DNA of 64,000 bases, taken from assembly GCF_000737695.1 (NCBI RefSeq), contig NZ_JPRM01000003.1, forward strand, positions 1 through 64,000, read 5' to 3'. The stretch comes from Flavobacterium hydatis (GTDB taxonomy: Bacteria > Bacteroidota > Bacteroidia > Flavobacteriales > Flavobacteriaceae). Position numbers and translations under genes: made by a program. Under the pieces are notes generated by a model. The model saw nothing but the letters and a program-made list of their open reading frames with translations. It searched no databases and was not told the DNA's origin. Shown here piece by piece: positions 44,479-52,985 of the stretch. Numbering within the stretch: position 1 is the stretch's first letter; each line of letters opens with the position of its first letter.

Positions 44479-44493
44479 GATTTTTTTTTAATC

Positions 44494-44519
44494 TTGAATT
44501 AATTATTCAAATACATTTG
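44494..44519 (+). promoter_or_regulatory. Promoter candidate for the lipoprotein gene
   Basis: TTG at 44494-44496 and TACATTTG at 44512-44519, with a spacer of 15 nt, shorter than usual. The start codon is 26 nt downstream. Confidence 0.5.
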
Positions 44520-44544
44520 TACTAAAATTTTTATATTTTAAATT

Positions 44545-45336
44545 ATGAAAAAATCAATAATCAATACTTTAAGTTATGCCGTATTAGGGATTTCCTTGCT
44601 AACGATTGTATCATGCAAAGATCATAAAAAAGAAGTAAAAGCAGCGCAAAACGAAGCTTTTACAGGAACTTGGGTCGCAAGACAATTTATTGATAGTTTA
44701 ATTACCAACAACGGAATTAAAACTAACAGCAATGGTGTTACTGAAATTATTATCCCACAGAATCTAAAAGATAGTATTACTTTTTTAAACGAAGATTTAG
44801 AAAAAGGAAAATATGCCGCAACAATTAAAAATGATACTTTAGTAAATCATATAGGTGAATCTAAAACTCAAGAAGCCGTTTTAAGAAGCGGAAAATTAAT
44901 ACTGTTGCCGCTAGATGAACGCTATCAGGAACAGAAATATATAAAGGTTAATAACACCTTGACAGATGCAGCTAAAAAAGCAGGAGTTTCGGTGGTTCGT
45001 ATCTTAATAAATCAAAATAAGCTTTTTGCTCATCATACATTTTCTAAACCGGGTTCTACAAATAGTGACATTACATTTTCTGGAGGAAAAGTATCTGGCT
45101 TAGAAAACTTTGAAAGCTATTATATAAACATAAATGGCGATGAAGCTAATGTTGAGGAAATAACCTCAATCGATTTTAAGACTAAAGATGGGAATTCAAA
45201 AAAAATGGGAATTCAATTTTATGATGATAAAATCGAATTATACGATGCAATTCTTACTACGAAACCAGACGAAAAACCATATTACAAAAAAGGGAAACTA
45301 CTATATTCCCTTAATGCGATAAAAACAAACATATAA
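44545..45336 (+). CDS. Lipoprotein of unknown function, 263 aa
   Basis: The N-terminus has a lipoprotein signal ending LLTIVSC, with the lipid-accepting Cys24 followed by KDHKKE. I do not recognise the remainder. It reads as a beta-rich lipocalin-like fold with several DSITF- and KLILLPL-type strands and an opening TGTWVARQFIDS. It should be anchored in the inner or outer membrane facing the periplasm or the surface. Both a promoter-like pair and a terminator (45373) surround it, so it is a single-gene unit. Confidence 0.75.
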   Translation: MKKSIINTLSYAVLGISLLTIVSCKDHKKEVKAAQNEAFTGTWVARQFIDSLITNNGIKTNSNGVTEIIIPQNLKDSITFLNEDLEKGKYAATIKNDTLVNHIGESKTQEAVLRSGKLILLPLDERYQEQKYIKVNNTLTDAAKKAGVSVVRILINQNKLFAHHTFSKPGSTNSDITFSGGKVSGLENFESYYININGDEANVEEITSIDFKTKDGNSKKMGIQFYDDKIELYDAILTTKPDEKPYYKKGKLLYSLNAIKTNI

Positions 45337-45372
45337 GTATTCGATTAAAATAATCTTTACTACACCCATTCT

Positions 45373-45402
45373 AAAAGCAACTCCTATCGAGTTGCTTTTT
45401 TT
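45373..45402 (+). terminator. Terminator of the lipoprotein gene
   Basis: AAAAGCAACTC pairs with GAGTTGCTTTT around CTATC, followed by T residues. Confidence 0.88.
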
Positions 45403-45574
45403 GTGTCTAAAATCATAAACTATCAAACTCCAGAAGAAAAACACCTCGTTTTTCAACAAATAAAGAATAAACACAAAAAACAAAATACCCTTATACAATA
45501 ACCATTCAAACATTGATTTTTTTATACTATGTATATTTTTTTGACAAATTAATTATTAATACAGAAATTTTATT

Positions 45575-45596
45575 TACTTTCGTGTAATCGATTACA
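45575..45596 (+). promoter_or_regulatory. -7-like box and LacI-type operator upstream of the pectate lyase
   Basis: TACTTTCG (one mismatch to TANNTTTG) is followed directly by the perfect 14-nt palindrome TGTAATCGATTACA at 45583-45596. The palindrome fits the LacI-family/cre pattern TGWNANCGNTNWCA at every position. It covers the expected transcription start, as a repressor operator would. No LacI-family gene is present in the window. Confidence 0.7.
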
Positions 45597-45663
45597 TTTT
45601 AAATTAAAATTACAAACCTATTGCAACCAATTAATTACCAAACCATTATTAAAAACCACGATT

Positions 45664-48150
45664 ATGAAAAAATTTCTACTTTTATTGACAATTACACTTG
45701 TCTCTGCACAAGTTTGGGCGCAGCAAGTAAGCATTAATGAAGCTGCAGGCTGGCTAGAATCTGCTTATGCAAAATGGCAACCTGTAGCAAATGCTCAAAG
45801 CTATAATGTATATTACTCTGGCATGGGTGTAACCGACCAAAAAATAGATGGTCAACTTATACGAAGTTATGGAACTTACTACCGTGCAGACATACCAGGG
45901 ATTAAAGCGGGTACGTATACGATAAAAATTAAACCTGTAATATCTGGCGTAGAAGGTACAGGATCTACAACAAGTTCTGTTATTGTAAAAGCCCACGATC
46001 GTGCAGGATTTGCTTTTTCTAACGGTCGCGTTCCGGGTGCCTATAATGCAGATGGTACACCAAAAAATGGCGCTGTAATTTTGTACATAACAGAAAGTAC
46101 TAAAAATACGGTTTCGCTTGCAGTAACTGGAGCAACACCAAGTCCATCTGTTGGATTACAAACTATCTTGGATGGCTATAAAAAAGGGAAAGATTTACGC
46201 CCATTGATTATTCGTATGATCGGACAAATAACAGACCTAGACTATATGCTGGCTGGCGATATTGTAATCGAGAACAATAATAATGCCTCTAGTTATATAA
46301 CGCTAGAAGGAATTGGCGATGATGCTGTAGCGGATGGATGGGGAATTCGTGTAAAAAATGCGTCGAATATTGAGATTCGTAACATTGGTACAATGAATTG
46401 TAATAGTGGCGAAGGCGACAATATAGGTTTACAACAAGACAATGACTATGTGTGGGTGCATAACTGTGATTTCTTTTATGGAAATGCTGGAGGCGATGAA
46501 GACCAAATAAAAGGAGACGGTGCGTTAGATTGCAAAAAATCGACTTATATCACGTTTTCATACAATCACTTTTGGGATTCAGGAAAATCTAATCTTTTGG
46601 GTTTAAGCGAGAATACTACAACAGGATTATATATAACATATCACCATAACTGGTATGACCACTCGGATTCACGCCATCCTCGTGTACGTTTTTACTCTGC
46701 TCACGTATACAACAACTATTATGATGGAAATGCAAAATACGGTGTGGGATCGACTATGAGTTCTTCGGTATTTGTAGAGAACAACTTTTTCCGTAATTGC
46801 AAATATCCAATGCTTACTTCTATGCAAGGCACAGATGTTTATAATGGAGCATTAGGAACGTTCTCTAAAGAAGATGGCGGAACAATAAAAGCCTATAATA
46901 ATACTATGAGCGGCGAAAGTCGTTTTGTTGCGTATGATGCCACTAATTACCCTGTAGAATTTGATGCTTATGTGGCAACTACAAGAAATGAATTAGTGAG
47001 TAGTAGTATTGTTTCTAAAAAAGGGGCAAAAACATATAATAACTTCGATACCGATACTTCTGTAATGTATCCTTATACACCAGATAGTCCCGAGGTTGCC
47101 AAAACAAATGTTATGCAATATGCTGGGCGTATTACTGGAGGCGATTTTAAATGGACTTTTAACAATGCTGTAGATGATGCCGAATCTTTGGTCAATGCGC
47201 CATTAAAAGCAGCTCTCGTAGCTTACAGAACAAGTTTAGTGGCTGTACAAGGAGAGAACAATACGCCAATAACTTCTCATACGCTAACTTCTACAGGAAA
47301 CAATGATCAAACTGTTGCTATTGGAGCAGCAATTAGCGCAATTGTGTTTACTTGGGGCGGAGATGCTACCGATGTAACCGTAACAGGATTACCTGCATCA
47401 GGAATTAGCTATATAAAAAACCCGATAACTAAAACAATTAGCATTACTGGTTCTCCAACTGCTACACTATCTTATACGATTACTACTACTGGTGCTGTAG
47501 GAACACCTGCCACTGGCTCAGGAACTATCACGGTTTCTACCAATGGCAGCACTCCTACGGATAAAACACATAATTTTACTACCGATGCTAAAACAAATGC
47601 GTTCTATACTATTACAGGAAATATGAACTCAACCGCAGGATCTGTAACCTATTCTGGTTTAACATTAACGGCACGTTTAAAAATGGAATCAAGCACCTCT
47701 ATAACCTATACCACAACAAGTGAGTCAACCCTAACATTGGTATTTGATAATACATTTGCTGGAAAAGTAAAAGTAAATGGTGTAAATTATACGGCAGTAG
47801 CAGGAATTGTAACTATATCGGTACCGGCTGGTAACAATACAATTACAAAAGGTGATACTACAAACTTATTCTATATAAGTACTGAGTACAAAACCACATT
47901 ACGTATTGACGATAACATCATGCCTACACAATTAATGTTATACCCTAATCCGGTGAAAGATTATTTACGCATATCAAACCCAAATCAGAATGTAGAGAAA
48001 GTAACCATTTATAACATGAACGGTTCAATAGTAAAAACTACAGGAAAAAACATAGAAACAATTGATATGAGCCATCTCATTCCTGGAAATTATTTGGTAA
48101 AATTACAAACGGGAGAAGGTACATTAAACCAAATAATAATTAAAAAATAA
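45664..48150 (+). CDS. Secreted pectate lyase (PL1) with T9SS sorting domain
   Basis: This 828-residue extracellular enzyme cleaves polygalacturonate by beta-elimination. After the signal peptide (ending AQVWAQ) comes a fibronectin-like beta region (about 25-110), then the PL1 right-handed helix (about 150-440). DNDYVWVHNCDFF lies near 260, the acidic Ca-binding GDEDQIKGDGALD near 277, and the Arg-containing WYDHSDSRHPRVRF near 330. Two beta-sandwich regions follow (about 530-640 and 645-745). The end LMLYPNPVKDYLRI to LVKLQTGEG with IIIKK is a type A T9SS sorting domain. The start is set by the signal peptide. The LacI-type site upstream suggests sugar-responsive control. Confidence 0.93.
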   Translation: MKKFLLLLTITLVSAQVWAQQVSINEAAGWLESAYAKWQPVANAQSYNVYYSGMGVTDQKIDGQLIRSYGTYYRADIPGIKAGTYTIKIKPVISGVEGTGSTTSSVIVKAHDRAGFAFSNGRVPGAYNADGTPKNGAVILYITESTKNTVSLAVTGATPSPSVGLQTILDGYKKGKDLRPLIIRMIGQITDLDYMLAGDIVIENNNNASSYITLEGIGDDAVADGWGIRVKNASNIEIRNIGTMNCNSGEGDNIGLQQDNDYVWVHNCDFFYGNAGGDEDQIKGDGALDCKKSTYITFSYNHFWDSGKSNLLGLSENTTTGLYITYHHNWYDHSDSRHPRVRFYSAHVYNNYYDGNAKYGVGSTMSSSVFVENNFFRNCKYPMLTSMQGTDVYNGALGTFSKEDGGTIKAYNNTMSGESRFVAYDATNYPVEFDAYVATTRNELVSSSIVSKKGAKTYNNFDTDTSVMYPYTPDSPEVAKTNVMQYAGRITGGDFKWTFNNAVDDAESLVNAPLKAALVAYRTSLVAVQGENNTPITSHTLTSTGNNDQTVAIGAAISAIVFTWGGDATDVTVTGLPASGISYIKNPITKTISITGSPTATLSYTITTTGAVGTPATGSGTITVSTNGSTPTDKTHNFTTDAKTNAFYTITGNMNSTAGSVTYSGLTLTARLKMESSTSITYTTTSESTLTLVFDNTFAGKVKVNGVNYTAVAGIVTISVPAGNNTITKGDTTNLFYISTEYKTTLRIDDNIMPTQLMLYPNPVKDYLRISNPNQNVEKVTIYNMNGSIVKTTGKNIETIDMSHLIPGNYLVKLQTGEGTLNQIIIKK

Positions 48151-48176
48151 TTCATAACAGATTACTATTCAACGCA

Positions 48177-48203
48177 AAAGGCTTCCAAAATTGGGAGCCT
48201 TTC
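48177..48203. terminator. Terminator after the pectate lyase gene
   Basis: AAAGGCTTCC pairs with GGGAGCCTTT (one G-U pair) around AAAATT, with T residues following. Confidence 0.75.
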
Positions 48204-48210
48204 TTTTATT

Positions 48211-48302
48211 GCAACTAAATTGCATTATCTATTTATAACATAAATTTATTTCTGAATTTAATCCCTTAAATCTAAAAAGCAACTATGTTGCATTATCTAT
48301 TT
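48211..48302. repeat. 24-bp direct repeat, two copies
   Basis: GCAACTA, two variable bases, then TTGCATTATCTATTT occurs at 48211-48234 and again at 48279-48302, 22 of 24 bases identical. The second copy contains the stop codon of the minus-strand gene that ends at 48293. Confidence 0.8.
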
Positions 48303-48694
48303 CTGTTCCTAAATTCCTGTTGTTCTGACATTTTACCGAACTCTTTAACAAACTTTTTAATTGTGCTAAGGTTAAACATTACAAAGAATAACATCCCTAA
48401 AAAGATTGTTATCCAACTATAAACAAGTTGTACTCCAGATATATCTGAAGCTACTACACAAAAAATAATAGTTGGTAATATCGCCAACAACAATGTAAGT
48501 CCTAAGCTTAGTAATAGCGGTGATATAAAATAACTAATAATAGCGGTAAACCCAATTTTTCTGAATATGGCTGCAATTAGTACTAATCCTAACATACCAA
48601 ATATCAAAGTCGCAAATCCGTAGATTAAGACCGAATCTGTTACTTTATTGATTTCGGTTTCATAACCGAAGAATGTATTAAAATTGAATCCCAT
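48293..48694 (-). CDS. Small membrane protein, last gene of the LemA/GIDE operon
   Basis: This 133-residue protein has three to four predicted membrane segments: one near VLIYGFATLIFGMLGLVLIA, a second including IISYFISPLLLSLGLTLLLA, and a third near WITIFLGMLFFVMF. It ends with a charged tail (KEFGKMSEQQEFRNRNR). The frame is open 10 codons further upstream, but MGFNFNTFFG is preferred; it overlaps the LemA stop by 17 nt, which fits translational coupling. I do not recognise the family. Confidence 0.65.
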   Translation of the reverse strand: MGFNFNTFFGYETEINKVTDSVLIYGFATLIFGMLGLVLIAAIFRKIGFTAIISYFISPLLLSLGLTLLLAILPTIIFCVVASDISGVQLVYSWITIFLGMLFFVMFNLSTIKKFVKEFGKMSEQQEFRNRNR

Positions 48695-49241
48695 TATATG
48701 CTTTTTCTTCTGTTGAAACTTCAAATAACGTTTGTGTATGATAACCTAACATTTTTGCCAAAATAAGATTAGGGAATTCCTGAATTCCGATATTATAAAG
48801 ATTTACACTATCGTTGAAAAACTCTCTTCTGTCGGCGATTTTATCTTCCATTTGTGAAACTCGTCTTTGTAATTCAAGAAAATTTGAATTAGATGCTAAA
48901 GTTGGATAATTCTCTGAAACAGCAAACAACGTTTTCAAGGATTTAGAAAACTCATTTGCGTTTTCTATCTTCTCATCGACAGTTTTAGAATTTAAGAAAT
49001 CAGTACGAAGCTTAGTCAAATTAGTTAGCATAGCAGTTTCGTGTTCCATAAACTTAGAGGCAACTTTAACCAATTCTGTTACTTCATCTGCTCTTTGCAT
49101 CAATATAACATCAATGTTCCTAAAAGCTTTTTCGAAGTTATTCTTGAGCATAACCAGCTTGTTATAGGTGCCGATAAAAAAGTCAACTAGTATAATTACC
49201 AGAATTAACCCCACGATTAAAGCAATATTTTGTGCAGACAT
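48678..49241 (-). CDS. lemA: LemA family protein
   Basis: This 187-residue protein has an N-terminal membrane helix (NIALIVGLILVIILVDFFIG) and then a four-helix bundle. NKLVMLKNNFEKAFRNIDVILMQRADEVTELV carries the LemA signature (the N-x-V/I-x-L-x-x-R-x-D pattern), and the end has MLGYHTQTLFEVSTEEK. LemA proteins are membrane-anchored with the bundle outside the cytoplasm; their biochemical role is unsettled. It lies between the GIDE-domain gene (7 nt upstream) and a small membrane protein gene. Confidence 0.9.
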   Translation of the reverse strand: MSAQNIALIVGLILVIILVDFFIGTYNKLVMLKNNFEKAFRNIDVILMQRADEVTELVKVASKFMEHETAMLTNLTKLRTDFLNSKTVDEKIENANEFSKSLKTLFAVSENYPTLASNSNFLELQRRVSQMEDKIADRREFFNDSVNLYNIGIQEFPNLILAKMLGYHTQTLFEVSTEEKAYNGIQF

Positions 49242-49248
49242 AATGTAT

Positions 49249-50292
49249 TTAGTTTAAAATGATATAGATAAGTATAAGTGTAATGAAAAATAGTGTTGTT
49301 AAAAATGAAACTAGCAAAGGTTGGTATTTATTCCTGAATGAAATACTTTGAGGTATTGCAACGCCAAAAATCCCATTAGAATCACCTTTTCTTAGAACGG
49401 TATTACCTTGGTCTGAATCGGCATAACCAATGAGCAGCATATAATCATTGTGTTTTAAATAGGTTTCAGAATATCTCTTTTTTCCTCCCATTTGCTTATC
49501 GATTCTATCAAAATAGAATTCTAATCCTTCTCCATTTACAGTAACACTTCCGGTTTCGTCTTTTATTTTAAAATTTCCTACTTTTAGTTCTGTAAATATA
49601 GTTCTATAGGATCTTTTCCCATCATCATCTGCAGGACCTTCTTCTTCGATGGTATAATAATATCCTATGCAGGGTTTACTGAAATAAGGGGAAATAATAG
49701 GCTCAATTTCTTCTAAATCTCCCTCTACTTCTACCAATCCCATCGCAATCGCATTCATCTTAGAAGTGGGCAAAACTGCCTGAAGCTTAAGAAACTTGCT
49801 TTTGTTACTCGGAAAGAAAATGAATTTTATAAAAATAAGTCCCGGAATGATAAAGAAAAGAAAATGTGCTTTCTCTATATAAAGCAACCAAAAAAATCCC
49901 CCAACGACCCCAACCATCATAAGCAAACCTAGGAGTTTCTTACCTAAGGTAGTTTCTTTAATGTTATGTTTACTATTGAATTTTTCTCTTTCAGCTTTTT
50001 CAGTTTTACTACTTCTAATTCCTGAGTAAAACATACCGATAATACCAAGTATGAAAACAGATGCAAACAAAAAGAAGAAAACCATAAGTGTATATTTGGA
50101 ATCTACCAGAAAACTCAAACCAATAAACAATGGACATAAAACAAAAAATAGCCAACTGGGGAATTTTAAGTTATATAAACCAGAGAGTATTATAGTTTGA
50201 AACAAAGCAATCCCAAGACTGAAGAACATAAGGAAAACGACCATACCGCCATCTACCTTGTTTTGATCAAAAAAAGCAAAAAATTCGTTCAT
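49249..50292 (-). CDS. GIDE-domain (MULAN-like) membrane protein
   Basis: This 347-residue protein has several N-terminal membrane helices (about 15-150, including GIALFQTIILSGLYNL and KLLGLLMMVGVVGGFFWLLY). A soluble domain at about 155-315 (MGLVEVEGDLEEIEPIISPY, PCIGYYYTIEEEG, RKGDSNGIFGVAI) resembles the GIDE domain of the mitochondrial ubiquitin ligase MULAN/MUL1. A C-terminal helix (FLTTLFFITLILIYIIL) closes the chain and there is no RING finger, so it is not a ubiquitin ligase. Bacterial GIDE proteins are often encoded beside LemA, as here. Function is unknown; the domain assignment is by pattern. Confidence 0.75.
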   Translation of the reverse strand: MNEFFAFFDQNKVDGGMVVFLMFFSLGIALFQTIILSGLYNLKFPSWLFFVLCPLFIGLSFLVDSKYTLMVFFFLFASVFILGIIGMFYSGIRSSKTEKAEREKFNSKHNIKETTLGKKLLGLLMMVGVVGGFFWLLYIEKAHFLFFIIPGLIFIKFIFFPSNKSKFLKLQAVLPTSKMNAIAMGLVEVEGDLEEIEPIISPYFSKPCIGYYYTIEEEGPADDDGKRSYRTIFTELKVGNFKIKDETGSVTVNGEGLEFYFDRIDKQMGGKKRYSETYLKHNDYMLLIGYADSDQGNTVLRKGDSNGIFGVAIPQSISFRNKYQPLLVSFLTTLFFITLILIYIILN

Positions 50293-50334
50293 TATTAAAA
50301 ATTCAAAAAAAAGATTATCCCGTATTCGGTACTA

Positions 50335-51147
50335 TTAAAACACAACTTCAACTTGATTAGAAAGCAACCTTCGAATCTTATTTCGTTCTGAATCAGAAAT
50401 AGGATTATTACTTAAATCTAAACCTATTAATTCTTGTAATTTATTGACTTCGTTAGGAATTTCACCAATATTATTATTACTTAAAATCAAAAACTTAATA
50501 TTCTTAAATTGCAAAATTGCTACCGGAAAGGTATCTAGTTTAGCATTAGATAAATTTAACTCTACTACCATTTCGGGTTTTAACTTTGCTTCTTCTAACT
50601 TATAAAAGGTTGACTTTTCTTTTTTCATCCCTTCTTTCCTTTGTATTAAAAGACCAAAAGCAGCCAAAATAAGTGATGCTACAAAAAAGATACACAGAAA
50701 AGCAACCCAAACAGGAGTATCATCTTTTTCATGAGTAAAAAGCCTTAAATAAACGAAATAGGCTAAGCCGCTAACCATGGTTAAAAACAATCCTAGTACT
50801 ACTAAGAACAAAACACTTTTAAAAATCGAAAGAAGGACTTTTTTAACTCCAGTTCTATTCTTACTGAATATGATGTATGCTGCCAATGCAAAAATTAGAG
50901 TCCAAAATACAGCCACACCAATTTGTGCTATTTCAGTCCCATTCTCTATAATCGAAAAAGATATAGCTGTGGGAAACATTAAAACAAACCAAATAACAAA
51001 AGCAGTTAATCCTACAGAGAGGCAACCCATTTTTTCTTTTTTGCCAGATGCCTTAAGCCACATATAAGCAATTAAAACAGAAAGCGCCATCACTCCTAAA
51101 AAACCATATCCAAAAGGCGTAAGTCCTGCTAAAAAAATCAAACTCAT
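50335..51147 (-). CDS. Membrane protein with C-terminal leucine-rich repeats
   Basis: This 270-residue protein starts with about five membrane helices (residues 5-170, for example PFGYGFLGVMALSVLIAYMW and FALAAYIIF). A cytoplasmic or periplasmic tail then holds two to three leucine-rich repeats: VELNLSNAKLDTFPVAILQF, IKFLILSNNNIGEIPNEVNK, LIGLDLSNNPISDSE. The repeats are the LxxLxLsxNxIxxIP type. It is the first gene of the minus-strand operon with the GIDE, LemA and small membrane protein genes (42 nt to GIDE). Fusion of a multi-helix anchor with a short LRR tail is unusual. I know no function for it. Confidence 0.75.
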   Translation of the reverse strand: MSLIFLAGLTPFGYGFLGVMALSVLIAYMWLKASGKKEKMGCLSVGLTAFVIWFVLMFPTAISFSIIENGTEIAQIGVAVFWTLIFALAAYIIFSKNRTGVKKVLLSIFKSVLFLVVLGLFLTMVSGLAYFVYLRLFTHEKDDTPVWVAFLCIFFVASLILAAFGLLIQRKEGMKKEKSTFYKLEEAKLKPEMVVELNLSNAKLDTFPVAILQFKNIKFLILSNNNIGEIPNEVNKLQELIGLDLSNNPISDSERNKIRRLLSNQVEVVF

Positions 51148-51282
51148 TTTAATAATTTTTCAAAATATTATTTGGTTACTCTATTATCATTTCTACTACT
51201 ATTTACCTAAAATGGCATCAGAAATAACAAAACATTTCATACTTAAATGCTAATTTAAATAAAACACTATGAATTAAGCAAT

Positions 51283-51325
51283 AAAAAAAACCGCTTCTCC
51301 CAAATAATATGGAAAAAAGCGGTTT
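51283..51325 (-). terminator. Terminator of the ALDH gene
   Basis: On the minus strand AAAACCGCTT pairs with AAGCGGTTTT across a loop of about 20 nt, followed by a T-run. Confidence 0.75.
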
Positions 51326-51345
51326 TGATATAAATGATTCTAATC

Positions 51346-52899
51346 TTACAAATCAAATTTTATTCCTTGTGCCAATGGCAAACTTGTAGTATAATTGATA
51401 GTATTAGTTTGGCGACGCATGTATATTTTCCAAGCATCAGAACCTGATTCACGACCTCCACCAGTTTCTTTTTCACCACCAAAGGCTCCACCAATTTCTG
51501 CACCAGATGTTCCGATGTTTACGTTTGCAATTCCGCAATCTGATCCTACAACAGATAAGAAATACTCAGCTTCACGCAAGTTGTTAGTCATAATTGCAGA
51601 AGATAAACCTTGAGCAACTCCGTTTTGTATATCAACAGCGTTTTCTACATTTCCGCTGTATTTTATTAAGTATAAAACTGGAGCAAATGTTTCGTGTTGT
51701 ACGATTTCAAATGAATTTTCTGCTTCAGCAATAGCAGGTTTTACATAACAGCCACTTTCGTAACCTTCTCCAGAAAGTACACCACCTTCTACAAGGATTT
51801 TACCTCCTTCGGCAACAACTTTTGTCAGAGCATTAGCATACATCTCTACTGCATGAGTATCGATAAGCGGACCAACATGGTTATTTTCATCCAAAGGATT
51901 TCCGATACGTAATTGTTTATAAGCCGAAACAATAGCATCTTTTACTTTGTCATAAATACTTTCGTGAATGATTAAACGACGTGTAGATGTACAACGTTGT
52001 CCTGCTGTTCCTACTGCTCCAAAAACAGCACCAATAACAGTCATTTTAATATCTGCATCTGGAGTAACAATAATTGCATTATTTCCTCCTAACTCTAATA
52101 ATGATTTACCTAAACGTCCTGCAACTGTTTGAGCAACAATTTTACCCATACGAGTAGAACCTGTAGCTGAAACTAAAGGAATACGTTTATCTGCAGTCAT
52201 TAACTCCCCTACTTTATAATCTCCATTTATCAAACAAGAAATACCTTCTGGAAGATTATTCTCTTTAATTACCTGAGCAATTATATTCTGGCAAGCTATA
52301 CCACAAAGAGGTGTTTTCTCTGATGGTTTCCAAACGCAAACATCACCACAAATCCAAGCCAAAGCCGTGTTCCATGACCAAACTGCCACTGGGAAATTAA
52401 ATGCCGAAATGATTCCGACAATTCCCATTGGGTGATATTGCTCATACATACGGTGTCCTGGACGCTCTGAATGCATTGTTAATCCGTGAAGCTGACGTGA
52501 TAATCCTACTGCAAAATCGCAAATATCGATCATCTCTTGAACTTCACCATATCCTTCTTGTAATGATTTCCCCATTTCGTAAGAAACCAATTTACCTAAA
52601 GCTTCTTTATTCTGGCGTAATTTTTCTCCAAACTGACGTACGATTTCTCCACGTTGCGGCGCTGGCATAAGTCTGAATGTTTTAAATGCCTCAGTTGCTG
52701 TTTGCATTACTTTTTCGTAATCGGCAGCTGTAGATGTTTTTACCGATGCTATTAATTTTCCGTCTACTGGCGAAAAGCTTTCAAGAATATCACCTGAAGA
52801 AAAGTTGTTTATTCCGGTTGATGTTCCTTCGTTTATGGCTTTTATACCCAATTGCGCCAATGCGTCTTTCATTCCGAATTGCTCTGCTATTGTTATCAT
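51346..52899 (-). CDS. Aldehyde dehydrogenase, ALDH7 type
   Basis: This 517-residue NAD(P)-dependent enzyme has VGIISAFNFPVAVWSWN near 160 (cofactor loop), the general-base Glu in LLELGGNNAIIV, the catalytic Cys in GTAGQRCTSTRRL near 302 and the C-terminal GAEIGGAFGGEKETGGGRESGSDAWKIYMRR region. That C-terminus and the WICGDVCVWKPSEKTPL motif point to the ALDH7 group, which oxidises alpha-aminoadipate semialdehyde or its cyclic form in lysine breakdown. Substrate is inferred from family. It lies near a 3-hydroxyanthranilate dioxygenase gene, but two CorA genes lie between, so the two are probably not one pathway unit. A terminator follows. Confidence 0.9.
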   Translation of the reverse strand: MITIAEQFGMKDALAQLGIKAINEGTSTGINNFSSGDILESFSPVDGKLIASVKTSTAADYEKVMQTATEAFKTFRLMPAPQRGEIVRQFGEKLRQNKEALGKLVSYEMGKSLQEGYGEVQEMIDICDFAVGLSRQLHGLTMHSERPGHRMYEQYHPMGIVGIISAFNFPVAVWSWNTALAWICGDVCVWKPSEKTPLCGIACQNIIAQVIKENNLPEGISCLINGDYKVGELMTADKRIPLVSATGSTRMGKIVAQTVAGRLGKSLLELGGNNAIIVTPDADIKMTVIGAVFGAVGTAGQRCTSTRRLIIHESIYDKVKDAIVSAYKQLRIGNPLDENNHVGPLIDTHAVEMYANALTKVVAEGGKILVEGGVLSGEGYESGCYVKPAIAEAENSFEIVQHETFAPVLYLIKYSGNVENAVDIQNGVAQGLSSAIMTNNLREAEYFLSVVGSDCGIANVNIGTSGAEIGGAFGGEKETGGGRESGSDAWKIYMRRQTNTINYTTSLPLAQGIKFDL

Positions 52900-52985
52900 T
52901 GTAACTTTTTGGTTAGAAATTGTTATATTTTTTTTTATGTAAATATATTTGATTTTATCTATCTATTAAAATTTATTACGCGTGG

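Larger units (their letters stand above)
45337..45663. other. 327-nt region between the lipoprotein and pectate lyase genes
   Basis: It contains the lipoprotein terminator (45373-45402), an AT-rich stretch with no supported gene, and the -7-like box with LacI-type palindrome at 45575-45596. Confidence 0.6.

Noticed and set aside
45301..45513. Minus-strand frame of 70 codons between the lipoprotein and pectate lyase genes.
   Set aside because: It covers the lipoprotein's 3' end and terminator; hydrophobic composition results from AT-rich antisense reading.
49249..50292. Ubiquitin ligase, from resemblance to MULAN.
   Set aside because: No RING finger; only the GIDE part is shared.
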